A stretch of 11,902 nucleotides of DNA from JBCCRH01 sp039208045 (GTDB lineage: Bacteria > Bacteroidota > Bacteroidia > Chitinophagales > Saprospiraceae). A program made the position numbers and the translations under genes. A model generated the notes under the pieces. It was not told where the DNA came from. It did not search any database and worked only from the letters and a program-made list of their open reading frames with translations. Each line of letters opens with the position of its first letter. The first letter of the stretch is position 1. The DNA lies in NCBI GenBank assembly GCA_039208045.1, contig JBCCRH010000161.1, forward strand, positions 1 to 11,902, written 5' to 3'. Positions 1 to 6,975 of the stretch are shown here, one piece after another.

Positions 1-122
1 CCCCCTCATTTGGCAGTGCAGATGCAAAAAAACTTCCCCAACAGCTTCCACCTGCTCTTCAAGGGCTGGAAACATACGCCGACTACCAATTGGGGGAACC
101 CCTGCGCCATGCAAGCCGCTAA
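1..122 (+). CDS. C-terminal end of an unidentified protein (5' truncated)
   Basis: An open frame enters from the left edge (first full codon at 3) and stops at TAA 120-122, giving about 39 residues that end in LETYADYQLGEPLRHASR. This composition (charged and polar residues, an amphipathic Leu/Ala pattern) looks more like the tail of a soluble protein than the competing frame that runs on to 204, which is rich in Cys, His, Phe and Asn and has no ordered pattern. I do not recognise the family and assign no function. The gene lies upstream of the inverted repeat and probably ends a separate transcription unit. The alternative is that the frame ending at 204 is the real tail. Confidence 0.45.
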   Translation, partial: PSFGSADAKKLPQQLPPALQGLETYADYQLGEPLRHASR

Positions 123-440
123 TGCTTTTTTCAACCAACCAGATGTACAGCCTCACCCTGAATGTTTTGAAGCTATAGGAACTCCTGTGTTTAAGACAAA
201 GTAAGTTGGGCAGCTCTTCCCGCTATCCGCTAAATTCATAGCCCTACCAGCCTATTCCACCAGCCAGTAGCGGCGGCGTCACTCCAAGTTTTCGCTCAGC
301 CGCCGCTACTGGGGTGTCATTAGGCGGGTAGGGCTATTCATATCGCTTCTATCGGGGCTGCGGCCAGGCGAAGGCCATTTCGTCTCATCCAAGACTTCTA
401 ATAATCGAGGAGCTTTCATATTTTGTGAAAAACCTTTGGC
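123..440. other. Non-coding gap upstream of the hybrid regulator
   Basis: No convincing coding frame is seen on either strand once the upstream gene has stopped at 122. The main content is the long inverted repeat at 238-337. A GAGGAG run at 407-412 lies 28 bases before the chosen start at 441, too far to act as its ribosome site. An AT-rich stretch around 416-431 (CATATTTTGTG) is a poor match to the Bacteroidota -7 element TAnnTTTG and could be part of the promoter for the gene at 441. No -33 element is evident. Confidence 0.5.
238..337. repeat. Long imperfect inverted repeat (cruciform or stem-loop)
   Basis: Two nested pairs of arms are visible. The outer arms ATAGCCCTACC (238-248) and GGTAGGGCTAT (327-337) are perfect complements. 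The inner arms CCAGTAGCGGCGGC (264-277) and GCCGCCGCTACTGG (299-312) are perfect 14-bp complements around a 21-base loop. Between them the strands still pair partly (GCCTA with TAGGC). The whole forms a stem of about 40 bp with internal mismatches. No T-run follows, so it is a poor intrinsic terminator for the upstream gene. It could be a dispersed intergenic repeat (REP-like or MITE-like), a processed RNA hairpin, or a transcription barrier. Confidence 0.75.
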
Positions 441-3400
441 GTGCGCTTAAGTGCTCTACTAATCCTAATTATCTTTCTTGCTTGTGCTACAGGAGCTGCA
501 CAGCCCTCCTATCTGGCAAATGTTACGCACCTTGGGGTAGAAGAAGGCTTGTCTCACCGAGAAGTTTTTGAGGTACATCAAGACCAGCTAGGCTTCATCT
601 GGGTAGGCACCAAGTATGGCCTCAATCGCTATGATGGCCGATCGTTTAAGTGGTGGACTAAGGAAGAACAAGGCTTAGCCTCTAATACCATCCATCATAT
701 TTTGGAGGATGCTGAGGGCTGGCTCTGGGTATTGACAACTGGTCACTGGTTCTTGGGAAAGGATGTAGAGGCAATAAGTCTAATAAATATTCATAGCGGG
801 GAAGTACGTAGTCCAGAACAACGTTTTGGCGATTCCACAGGCGTGGATTTTTCCAAAATAAATGAAATCGTTGCAGATGGTAGAGGAGGACTAATCCTTC
901 ATGAAATAAGTGGCAGCAATAGCTATTATCATCCAGATTTGGGCTTTCAACCTATTCAAACAGCGTCTCCGTTTTTCCCACTTGCTCAAGTTGCCAAACA
1001 AAATAATGAGGGTATTTGGGGCTTAGAAGCGATCAAAACTGGCCCCCCAGCAGCTCGATTAAGCCAAATCAGCCCCAACGGCCAAGTCTTACAGTCCTTT
1101 CCACTCGAACAAGCAGGCAGATTGCAACTATTTTTTACAAAACGAAAAGAGGACTTTTGGTTTATTAATACGCATAGTCCTGAAATGCCTAAGTTGATCC
1201 ACTATAGGAATGGCATATTGAAAGATTCACTAGACATTCTGAGTTTTAACCCAGCCATCCCAAATACTACTATTTTCTCGGATTGGACGAATCGTTTATA
1301 TTTTCAACCGACGCATGATTTTTTTTGGTTTAAAGCTAGTCCTTACTTGTTTGTGTTTCATCCAGCAAAAGGGATGGCCTTTAATTTTCGAGATCAACAC
1401 CAAGAGCTCATTGACGCGGATATTCAGAATATTGAGTTTGATCGTGATGGGAATGCATGGATTTGTACGGTCAATGGCTTATTTCAAGTGCGCTTGCAAG
1501 CTGATCCTTTTCAACGGTATTTATACCAAGAGTTTCAGAACTACCAAGCTAATAATGGATATAGTTGTCGTGGCATATGGGCTAGTAGCGAACAGCTTTT
1601 TGTCAACACCTACAAGGGAAGGGTCATCTTAAATAAAGCGAATAAACAAACCAAGGCTCTATCGTATCTGACAACGACAAAAAATGGCCAGCCTCAACAT
1701 ATTGGAAAGCTATTTTTCGCATTAGCGATTCAAAAAGGACAAGAGGAAGACGTACTATGGTATGGAGAAGTCTCTTTGCTAAAGCGAAGCTTATCTACTG
1801 GAATAGAGCAAGAATATCATTGGGAAGGAAAATCAAAGGAAATTTGGAGTATATACGAAGATAAGAGTGGGAAAATTTGGCTCGGTACCAATACTGGTTT
1901 GGGCTACTTGGATGCTATTTCCAACACCCTGAAGCTAGCGGATGGCCTACCTGATGCACTGAAAAATAGTCAGGTAACTTCTTTCATGAAAACGAAACGA
2001 GAGCAGCTTTGGCTCACTACCAGTAGTGGGTTGTACAAATGGTCGCCAGAGCAAGGGGTAGTTGCACATATGCTACCCAAGACGAACATACTTCACCTAC
2101 ATGAAGACGAAGCAGGGATACTGTGGTTGGCAACCGAAGGTTCTGGTTTGATTCGCTTAACGCTAAATATTAATCGAACGCAAGTAAAGGAACAAGAGCA
2201 ATTCACTATTGCACATGGCCTCTCCAACAATACCCTTTATGCCGTTTATGAAGATGATTATGGGCAGCTTTGGATGAGTAGTGACTATGGGATTATACGA
2301 TTTGACAAAGCATCGAATCGTGTTCAGACCTATTTGCCCAACGAGGGCATTACCCACTACGAATTCAATCGAATTTCTCATTTTAAGGATGCAGCGGGTA
2401 TGATTTATTTTGGGGGTTTGAATGGCATTACGGCTTTTCACCCTAAGGATTTTCAGGCGCGTACCAATACTCAGGCTTCCCCTGCTTTGCGCATTACCGA
2501 ATACCAGCAGTTTGATGGTAAGAGTGGACAGCTTGTCAACAGAACGGCTGCCATTCAAGACGCGAACCAGATTGTTCTGCAACCTGGCGATCGCTTTTTT
2601 CGGCTCGAATTTGCGTTGTTGGACTATGAAACACCGGAGCTAAGCCGCTATGCTTGGATGATAGAAGGGGTTGATGCTGATTGGAATTATATCAATGAGA
2701 ATTTTATTCGCATAAGTGGATTGCCTGCGGGCAATTATGCACTACGCGTAAAAGGTCAATCCGCCGATGGCCGCTGGTCGGATCAAGAGCTTACATTACC
2801 ATTAGAAGTGCAGGAGTATTTTTACAAAAAAAGTTGGTTTTGGATGCTAGGTGGAGTGGTCGCACTGCTTGGAATCATCCTGGTGTTCTATTGGCGAAAT
2901 CAGCGTTTGAAGCATCGCCAGGCTTTCTTGGAGACTGAAGTCAAAAAACGTACTGCTACTATCCAAAAACAAGCCGAAGAGCTGCGGCAGCTAGATCGGG
3001 TGAAAAGCCGCTTTTTTGCGAATGTCTCCCATGAGTTGCGTACACCGCTCACCCTGATCTTAGCACCGATTCGCTCAGCGCTGGGGGATCAACAGTTGAA
3101 TGGTCGTACTCACCATTATCTGCAATTAGCGCAGCAAAGTGGGCAAAAACTATTACAATTAGTGAACGAACTCTTGGATTTAACCAAGCTAGAGCATGCA
3201 GAAATAGTCTTGAAAGAGCAGGCTATTGTTTTTTATCCTTTAATGCGGCGCATTACAGCGAGTTTTGAGTCTTGGGCGCAAAGCAATCAGCAAGACTTTG
3301 TCTTTCATTATCAGCCCACCCAACAGCTCAGAATCCAATTAGATGTTGACAAGTTTGAAAAAATACTGAATAATCTGTTGAGCAATGCCTGTAAGTTTAC

Positions 3401-4550
3401 GCCTCCTGAAGGGAAGATAGAGGTTGTCGTCAAAGAACTCCCACATCAGCTACAGGTTATCGTCATAGATACGGGTCGAGGTATTCATCCAGATGATATA
3501 CCCCATGTGTTTGATCGTTTTTACCAAACCAAACGCGCCGATGCAGCAGACGAAGGGGGAACCGGTATTGGCTTAGCACTGGGGCGAGAATTTGCTCAGC
3601 TCATGCAAGGCAAGTTGTACGTAGAAAGTGAGCTGGGAAAGGGGAGTAGCTTCTATTTTGAGTTTCCTAAAAAGGAAGTCTTGGGGAGTTTGTCGGAGGA
3701 TGAAGTGGAGGCTATTGCTTTGGCGGAAGCAGATGCCACAACGCAACAAGTACCCACTCTTATTAGTATCGGAGCAGAAGGAACAGTAGCAAAAAAACCT
3801 TCTATACTTTTAGTAGAAGACAACCCCAGCTTACGCGAATATATCCAGCTCATTCTAAACGACGGCTATAACATCCGCACTGCGGAAAACGGGCAAGTTG
3901 CCTTGAACCTTCTCCAAACCTACCAGCCCCAGCTGATCCTATCAGATGTAATGATGCCAGTAATGGATGGCTACCAGTTATTGGAACACCTCAAAACCTC
4001 CGATCAATACCGGCATATACCCGTCATTATGCTTACTGCACGAGCACAATTACGCGATAAACTAAAGGCACTGCGAATCGGCGTAGACGACTATATGGCC
4101 AAACCTTTCGTGGAAGAAGAGTTACGTGCTCGCATGTATAGCCTATTGCAAAATGCAGCCATCCGTTCCGCCACAGCGGAAGCAAAAAATACGGCTACCA
4201 AGGAAAAAGAGACGCCTCAGCTATCCGCTGCTGATGCCCAATGGCTAGCTGAACAAGAAGCTCTTTTACAAAAAGAGTTGTTCCATCCAGATTTTTCGGT
4301 CGCTCGCTGGGCAACAACGGTCTTCTTAAGCGAGCGCCAACTACAGCGCAAAATCAAGCAACTCACGGGACTCAGTCCCCGCCAATATATCCTCGAAATG
4401 CGCCTTCAAGAGGGTCGTCGCCTGTTGGAAGATCGTAAACATACCTCTGTTGCAGCCGTTGCCTATGCCATTGGCTTTAGCCAACCACAAGCTTTCACGC
4501 GCCAATTTCGGAAATACTTTGGGCGCTTACCTTCTGAGTATTTAGCATAA
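441..4550 (+). CDS. Hybrid two-component system protein: propeller sensor, histidine kinase, receiver, AraC regulator
   Basis: This 1369-residue, one-chain signalling protein of the Bacteroidota HTCS type joins sensing to transcription. A short signal peptide (about residues 1-20, MRLSALLILIIFLACATGAA) leads to a periplasmic sensor of two-component-regulator propeller repeats (about 30-700; motifs such as GLSNNTLYAVYEDDYGQLW and EDKSGKIWLGTNTGL). A Y_Y_Y domain follows (about 709-790), then a transmembrane helix (about 798-820) and a coiled-coil linker. HisKA carries SHELRTPL with phospho-acceptor His864. The ATPase has NNLLSNACKFT from Asn977, DTGRGI from Asp1010 and GGTGIGLAL from Gly1039. 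The receiver has Glu1126/Asp1127, phospho-acceptor Asp1169, Thr1199 and Lys1221. An AraC-type HTH pair fills about 1261-1369. All catalytic residues are present. The start is GTG; an in-frame TGA at 426-428 excludes anything longer. The ligand is unknown. No SusC/SusD genes flank it; the following surface-protein gene is the likely target. Confidence 0.95.
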   Translation: MRLSALLILIIFLACATGAAQPSYLANVTHLGVEEGLSHREVFEVHQDQLGFIWVGTKYGLNRYDGRSFKWWTKEEQGLASNTIHHILEDAEGWLWVLTTGHWFLGKDVEAISLINIHSGEVRSPEQRFGDSTGVDFSKINEIVADGRGGLILHEISGSNSYYHPDLGFQPIQTASPFFPLAQVAKQNNEGIWGLEAIKTGPPAARLSQISPNGQVLQSFPLEQAGRLQLFFTKRKEDFWFINTHSPEMPKLIHYRNGILKDSLDILSFNPAIPNTTIFSDWTNRLYFQPTHDFFWFKASPYLFVFHPAKGMAFNFRDQHQELIDADIQNIEFDRDGNAWICTVNGLFQVRLQADPFQRYLYQEFQNYQANNGYSCRGIWASSEQLFVNTYKGRVILNKANKQTKALSYLTTTKNGQPQHIGKLFFALAIQKGQEEDVLWYGEVSLLKRSLSTGIEQEYHWEGKSKEIWSIYEDKSGKIWLGTNTGLGYLDAISNTLKLADGLPDALKNSQVTSFMKTKREQLWLTTSSGLYKWSPEQGVVAHMLPKTNILHLHEDEAGILWLATEGSGLIRLTLNINRTQVKEQEQFTIAHGLSNNTLYAVYEDDYGQLWMSSDYGIIRFDKASNRVQTYLPNEGITHYEFNRISHFKDAAGMIYFGGLNGITAFHPKDFQARTNTQASPALRITEYQQFDGKSGQLVNRTAAIQDANQIVLQPGDRFFRLEFALLDYETPELSRYAWMIEGVDADWNYINENFIRISGLPAGNYALRVKGQSADGRWSDQELTLPLEVQEYFYKKSWFWMLGGVVALLGIILVFYWRNQRLKHRQAFLETEVKKRTATIQKQAEELRQLDRVKSRFFANVSHELRTPLTLILAPIRSALGDQQLNGRTHHYLQLAQQSGQKLLQLVNELLDLTKLEHAEIVLKEQAIVFYPLMRRITASFESWAQSNQQDFVFHYQPTQQLRIQLDVDKFEKILNNLLSNACKFTPPEGKIEVVVKELPHQLQVIVIDTGRGIHPDDIPHVFDRFYQTKRADAADEGGTGIGLALGREFAQLMQGKLYVESELGKGSSFYFEFPKKEVLGSLSEDEVEAIALAEADATTQQVPTLISIGAEGTVAKKPSILLVEDNPSLREYIQLILNDGYNIRTAENGQVALNLLQTYQPQLILSDVMMPVMDGYQLLEHLKTSDQYRHIPVIMLTARAQLRDKLKALRIGVDDYMAKPFVEEELRARMYSLLQNAAIRSATAEAKNTATKEKETPQLSAADAQWLAEQEALLQKELFHPDFSVARWATTVFLSERQLQRKIKQLTGLSPRQYILEMRLQEGRRLLEDRKHTSVAAVAYAIGFSQPQAFTRQFRKYFGRLPSEYLA

Positions 4551-4554
4551 AAAT

Positions 4555-4593
4555 GTCGGGTTTTGCCGCATGATCGTCGGGTCTGTACGCATG
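4555..4593 (+). promoter_or_regulatory. Tandem direct-repeat operator, 21-bp period, probable AraC-type site
   Basis: Two copies of GTCGGGTnTnnnCGCATG lie at 4555-4572 and 4576-4593. Their starts are 21 bp apart, two turns of the helix, which is the classical geometry for two AraC-family subunits bound head to tail. The repeat starts 4 bases after the stop of the hybrid regulator, whose C-terminus is an AraC domain. The second copy covers the place where a -33 element would be for the -7 box at 4603, as expected for an activator contacting polymerase. That the hybrid regulator binds here is inference. Confidence 0.65.
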
Positions 4594-4602
4594 GTGTGCC
4601 CC

Positions 4603-4610
4603 TACTTTTG
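4603..4610 (+). promoter_or_regulatory. Bacteroidota-type -7 promoter element
   Basis: TACTTTTG matches the Bacteroidota consensus TAnnTTTG exactly. The only -33 candidate is a weak TCTG at 4582-4585, inside the second operator copy, which fits an activator-dependent promoter. Transcription would begin near 4617, giving a leader of about 144 bases before the start codon at 4761. Confidence 0.55.
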
Positions 4611-4621
4611 TAGAAACATGC

Positions 4622-4642
4622 GATCATGAAACGAGCATGATC
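4622..4642 (+). other. Stem-loop at the predicted 5' end of the leader
   Basis: GATCATG (4622-4628) and CATGATC (4636-4642) are perfect complements around a 7-base loop, followed by TTATTTAA. If transcription starts near 4617, this hairpin sits at the very 5' end of the mRNA and may stabilise it. It could instead act as a weak terminator for the upstream regulator gene, though the stem is short. Confidence 0.45.
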
Positions 4643-4712
4643 TTATTTAATCATAATATCACGCAAGGGAATGATTAAAAAAGATTATGCGAGAGCGCAG
4701 CGGTTACATATG

Positions 4713-4753
4713 TGCAGAAATTTTTCTGCATTGTTCGTTGCGCAGAAAAATTT
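4713..4753 (+). promoter_or_regulatory. Competing stem-loops just upstream of the surface-protein start
   Basis: AAATTTTTCTGC (4718-4729) and GCAGAAAAATTT (4742-4753) form a perfect 12-bp inverted repeat with a 12-base loop, ending 7 bases before the ATG at 4761. The left arm can instead pair with the preceding TGCAGAAA (4713-4720), giving an 8-bp hairpin, so the two folds exclude each other. The position suggests control of translation start or mRNA stability. A DNA-level operator is also possible. The function is inferred from structure and position only. Confidence 0.5.
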
Positions 4754-4760
4754 TAAACAG

Positions 4761-6857
4761 ATGAAAAGAATCTTACTACTTACATCGATTTATTTGCTCT
4801 TTGCGCTAATCACTATTGCTCAAGCGGCTACCATTACTTGGGATGGCGGTGGAAATGGCACGACTTGGACGGATGCAAATAATTGGGATACCAATACGGT
4901 ACCTGGCTCAGGTGATGATGTGGTACTGAGTACTGCGGCGACCATCACTTTAGGGAGTTCTACGAGTATCCAATCTTTAGCAATTACTAGTAGTAGTGTT
5001 AGTTTGACGATCAGTTCAAGTATTACCCTAACTATTGATGGGGGGACGATAGGGATCGATATGGATGCAGGGACGCTAGATAATAATGGGACAATCACCA
5101 TTTCGAATACTAGTGATGATGGCGTAAATGCTGAAGGTGATTTGACATTTAATAACAATGCTGGAGCAAGCTTAATGATCACAAATGCTGGTGATTATAG
5201 CATTATCCTTAATGATGACTCCGGCGATATTCCAACCTTGAACAATCGTGGAATCATCAGTACGACAGGAGGGGTAAATGATGGCCTTGGGATGTTTGAT
5301 GGGCCGACGTTTAATAATTTTGATACGGGCCAGCTTACCATTACCGATGCAGGAGATTTTGGTATACGAATATTCCGTGGGAATCCCATTTTTAATAATG
5401 ATGGAATAGTAACTATTACCAATTCTGCTGATGATGGAATATACTCAGACTCAGATGCTACTTTTAATAATAACACGGGTAGCACCTTAAACGTCGATCA
5501 GGCTAAAGATTTTGGTATTTTATTCGATGGCAATCCTACAGCAAGTACACTAAATAATGATGGGACAATCAATGTAACGAGCCCCTCTGATGATGGATTT
5601 AGGTTCAATAGATTTTCGACCATTAGTAATACTGCAAATGGGATTATAAATGTATCTGATGGAGTAGATGTCGGGATTGCACTCGATAGAGCAGGGCGGT
5701 TAAATAATTCAGGCACTATCACGATTTCGAATTGTGTACGATTTGGATTAGATGTCTTTGTACGCTCCTCCTCAGCGAGTGATCTGTCTAGGTTTGATAA
5801 TATAGGGGGGATCATCAATCTAAATGGTAATTCAGAGAATGGTACTGGCGAAGGGGGCTATGGGATGCGAGCATCTGACTTTGCTATCATTAACAACAGT
5901 GGGCAAATCAATGGAGTAGATAATGAAAATGGGGAAATATTGGTAGAGGGTTCTAATGTAAGTTTTTCCAATGCAGGGGCCATATTTGCGCCAGGCGCAA
6001 GTACAGGGAACTACACGATTGATGGGGACTTTACTTTTGGAAGTGCTGCCTTGAACATGGAAATTGATGGTGTGATCGCTGATATATTATATGACCAGGT
6101 GAATGTTACTGGAACTACAGATATATCAGGAACGATTTTAAATATTGAATGGGGAAGCTTTGTGCCTGAGGCAGGTGATATGTTTACTATTCTTACAGCC
6201 GGAGCCCTATCAGGTGCCTTTACCTTGGGTACTAACTCCAATCCAGACATTGTATTTACTGCTACTTATAGTGCTACTTCTGTAATACTTACGGTTACGG
6301 AAATCTTACCCGTCGAACTAGTACGTTTTAGCGCAGAGCAGTCGGGAAATCAAGTTTATCTAGACTGGCAAACTGCCTCAGAAATCAATAATAAGGGCTT
6401 TAATATCGAACGATCAGCAGATGGGAAAAACTGGGAAATGATCGGCTTTGTGGCAGGAAAGGGCAGTACGAATACAGCACAGTCTTATGCTTTTGAGGAT
6501 AAAAATCCTTACATAGGCATAAACTATTATCGCTTACGACAAACGGACTTTGATGAGCAGTTTGAATATTCGGATGTGGTTAGTGTTTCCTTCTATGAGC
6601 TATCCAAACTGTCAAGTTTAACGCTTTATCCAACTCCTACCCAGGGCATCATCAATTTACAATTTACAGAGGGCCTCAGTGAAGCGATGACTATTCGCAT
6701 TTTCAACCCAAACGGACAACTAATAGAGCAGTTACAGTACGACCTACTAGAAAGTGACACTACCGAAATTAGTGTAGCCACTTTGCCTACGGGCACCTAC
6801 TTCTTACAGATGCAAACAGAAAACGTACACGAGGTGCTACGCTTTGTAAAGCAATAG
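4761..6857 (+). CDS. Secreted beta-helix repeat protein with T9SS C-terminal sorting domain
   Basis: This 698-residue protein is predicted to cross the inner membrane by Sec and the outer membrane by type IX secretion. The ATG at 4761 is preferred over the in-frame ATG at 4671 because it opens directly on a signal peptide (MKRILLLTSIYLLFALITIA, cut after AQA). After a WDGGGNGTTWTDANNWD-type opening, residues about 107-330 hold nine copies of a roughly 26-residue Asn/Gly/Ile-rich repeat, probably a right-handed beta-helix. Residues about 415-510 resemble the closing region of autotransporter-like beta-repeat proteins (YTIDGDFTFGSAALNMEIDG). About 516-610 is the sandwich module starting LPVELVRFSAEQ that commonly precedes T9SS tails. 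About 617-698 is a type A sorting domain (YPTPTQG, IRIFNPNGQLI, LPTGTYFLQM). No catalytic domain is recognised, so an adhesin, matrix or binding role is more likely than an enzyme. It is probably controlled by the upstream regulator. Confidence 0.85.
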   Translation: MKRILLLTSIYLLFALITIAQAATITWDGGGNGTTWTDANNWDTNTVPGSGDDVVLSTAATITLGSSTSIQSLAITSSSVSLTISSSITLTIDGGTIGIDMDAGTLDNNGTITISNTSDDGVNAEGDLTFNNNAGASLMITNAGDYSIILNDDSGDIPTLNNRGIISTTGGVNDGLGMFDGPTFNNFDTGQLTITDAGDFGIRIFRGNPIFNNDGIVTITNSADDGIYSDSDATFNNNTGSTLNVDQAKDFGILFDGNPTASTLNNDGTINVTSPSDDGFRFNRFSTISNTANGIINVSDGVDVGIALDRAGRLNNSGTITISNCVRFGLDVFVRSSSASDLSRFDNIGGIINLNGNSENGTGEGGYGMRASDFAIINNSGQINGVDNENGEILVEGSNVSFSNAGAIFAPGASTGNYTIDGDFTFGSAALNMEIDGVIADILYDQVNVTGTTDISGTILNIEWGSFVPEAGDMFTILTAGALSGAFTLGTNSNPDIVFTATYSATSVILTVTEILPVELVRFSAEQSGNQVYLDWQTASEINNKGFNIERSADGKNWEMIGFVAGKGSTNTAQSYAFEDKNPYIGINYYRLRQTDFDEQFEYSDVVSVSFYELSKLSSLTLYPTPTQGIINLQFTEGLSEAMTIRIFNPNGQLIEQLQYDLLESDTTEISVATLPTGTYFLQMQTENVHEVLRFVKQ
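5080..5750 (+). repeat. Coding tandem repeats, about 26 residues each, with alternating motif
   Basis: Nine degenerate units can be aligned in the protein. Each has a core like NNxGTITIS, then an Asp-rich turn, then a hydrophobic strand and F/L-N-N. The turns tend to alternate between a D-D-G form (SDDGV, VNDGL, ADDGI, SDDGF) and a D-aromatic form (AGDYSI, AGDFGI, AKDFGI, with VDVGI as a variant). Spacing between successive turns is mostly 26 residues, with 28 and 30 in two places. Nucleotide identity between units is low, so the duplication is old. Confidence 0.7.
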
Positions 6858-6917
6858 TGCCAGGAATATTGACAATCAAGGGGTAAAAAAACTTAAGGTA
6901 AGTCTATATAATGAGTG

Positions 6918-6956
6918 GAAGCGCTAGCGGAGGAGTTTTGAGCTAGCGCTTCTTTT
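6918..6956 (+). terminator. Intrinsic terminator between convergent genes
   Basis: GAAGCGCTAGC (6918-6928) and GCTAGCGCTTC (6942-6952) form a perfect 11-bp stem with a 13-base loop, followed directly by TTTT. It lies 60 bases after the surface-protein stop and 20 bases before the gyrB stop, so it ends the forward transcript. The reverse direction lacks a good T-run after the stem, so its use by gyrB is less certain. Confidence 0.85.
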
Positions 6957-6975
6957 AGTTCTATTATTTTATGCT

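Noticed and set aside
10..204. 64-residue forward frame starting at a TTG
   Set aside because: Its composition looks random and it competes with a more protein-like frame ending at 122; there is no start context. It is kept only as an alternative tail.
4671..4760. In-frame 30-residue extension of the surface protein
   Set aside because: It would bury the signal peptide that begins cleanly at 4761 and would overlap the leader hairpins.
4820..6250. Several reverse-strand frames inside the surface-protein gene
   Set aside because: They are shadow frames produced by the repetitive Asn/Asp/Gly/Ile-rich coding sequence; none shows a family motif.
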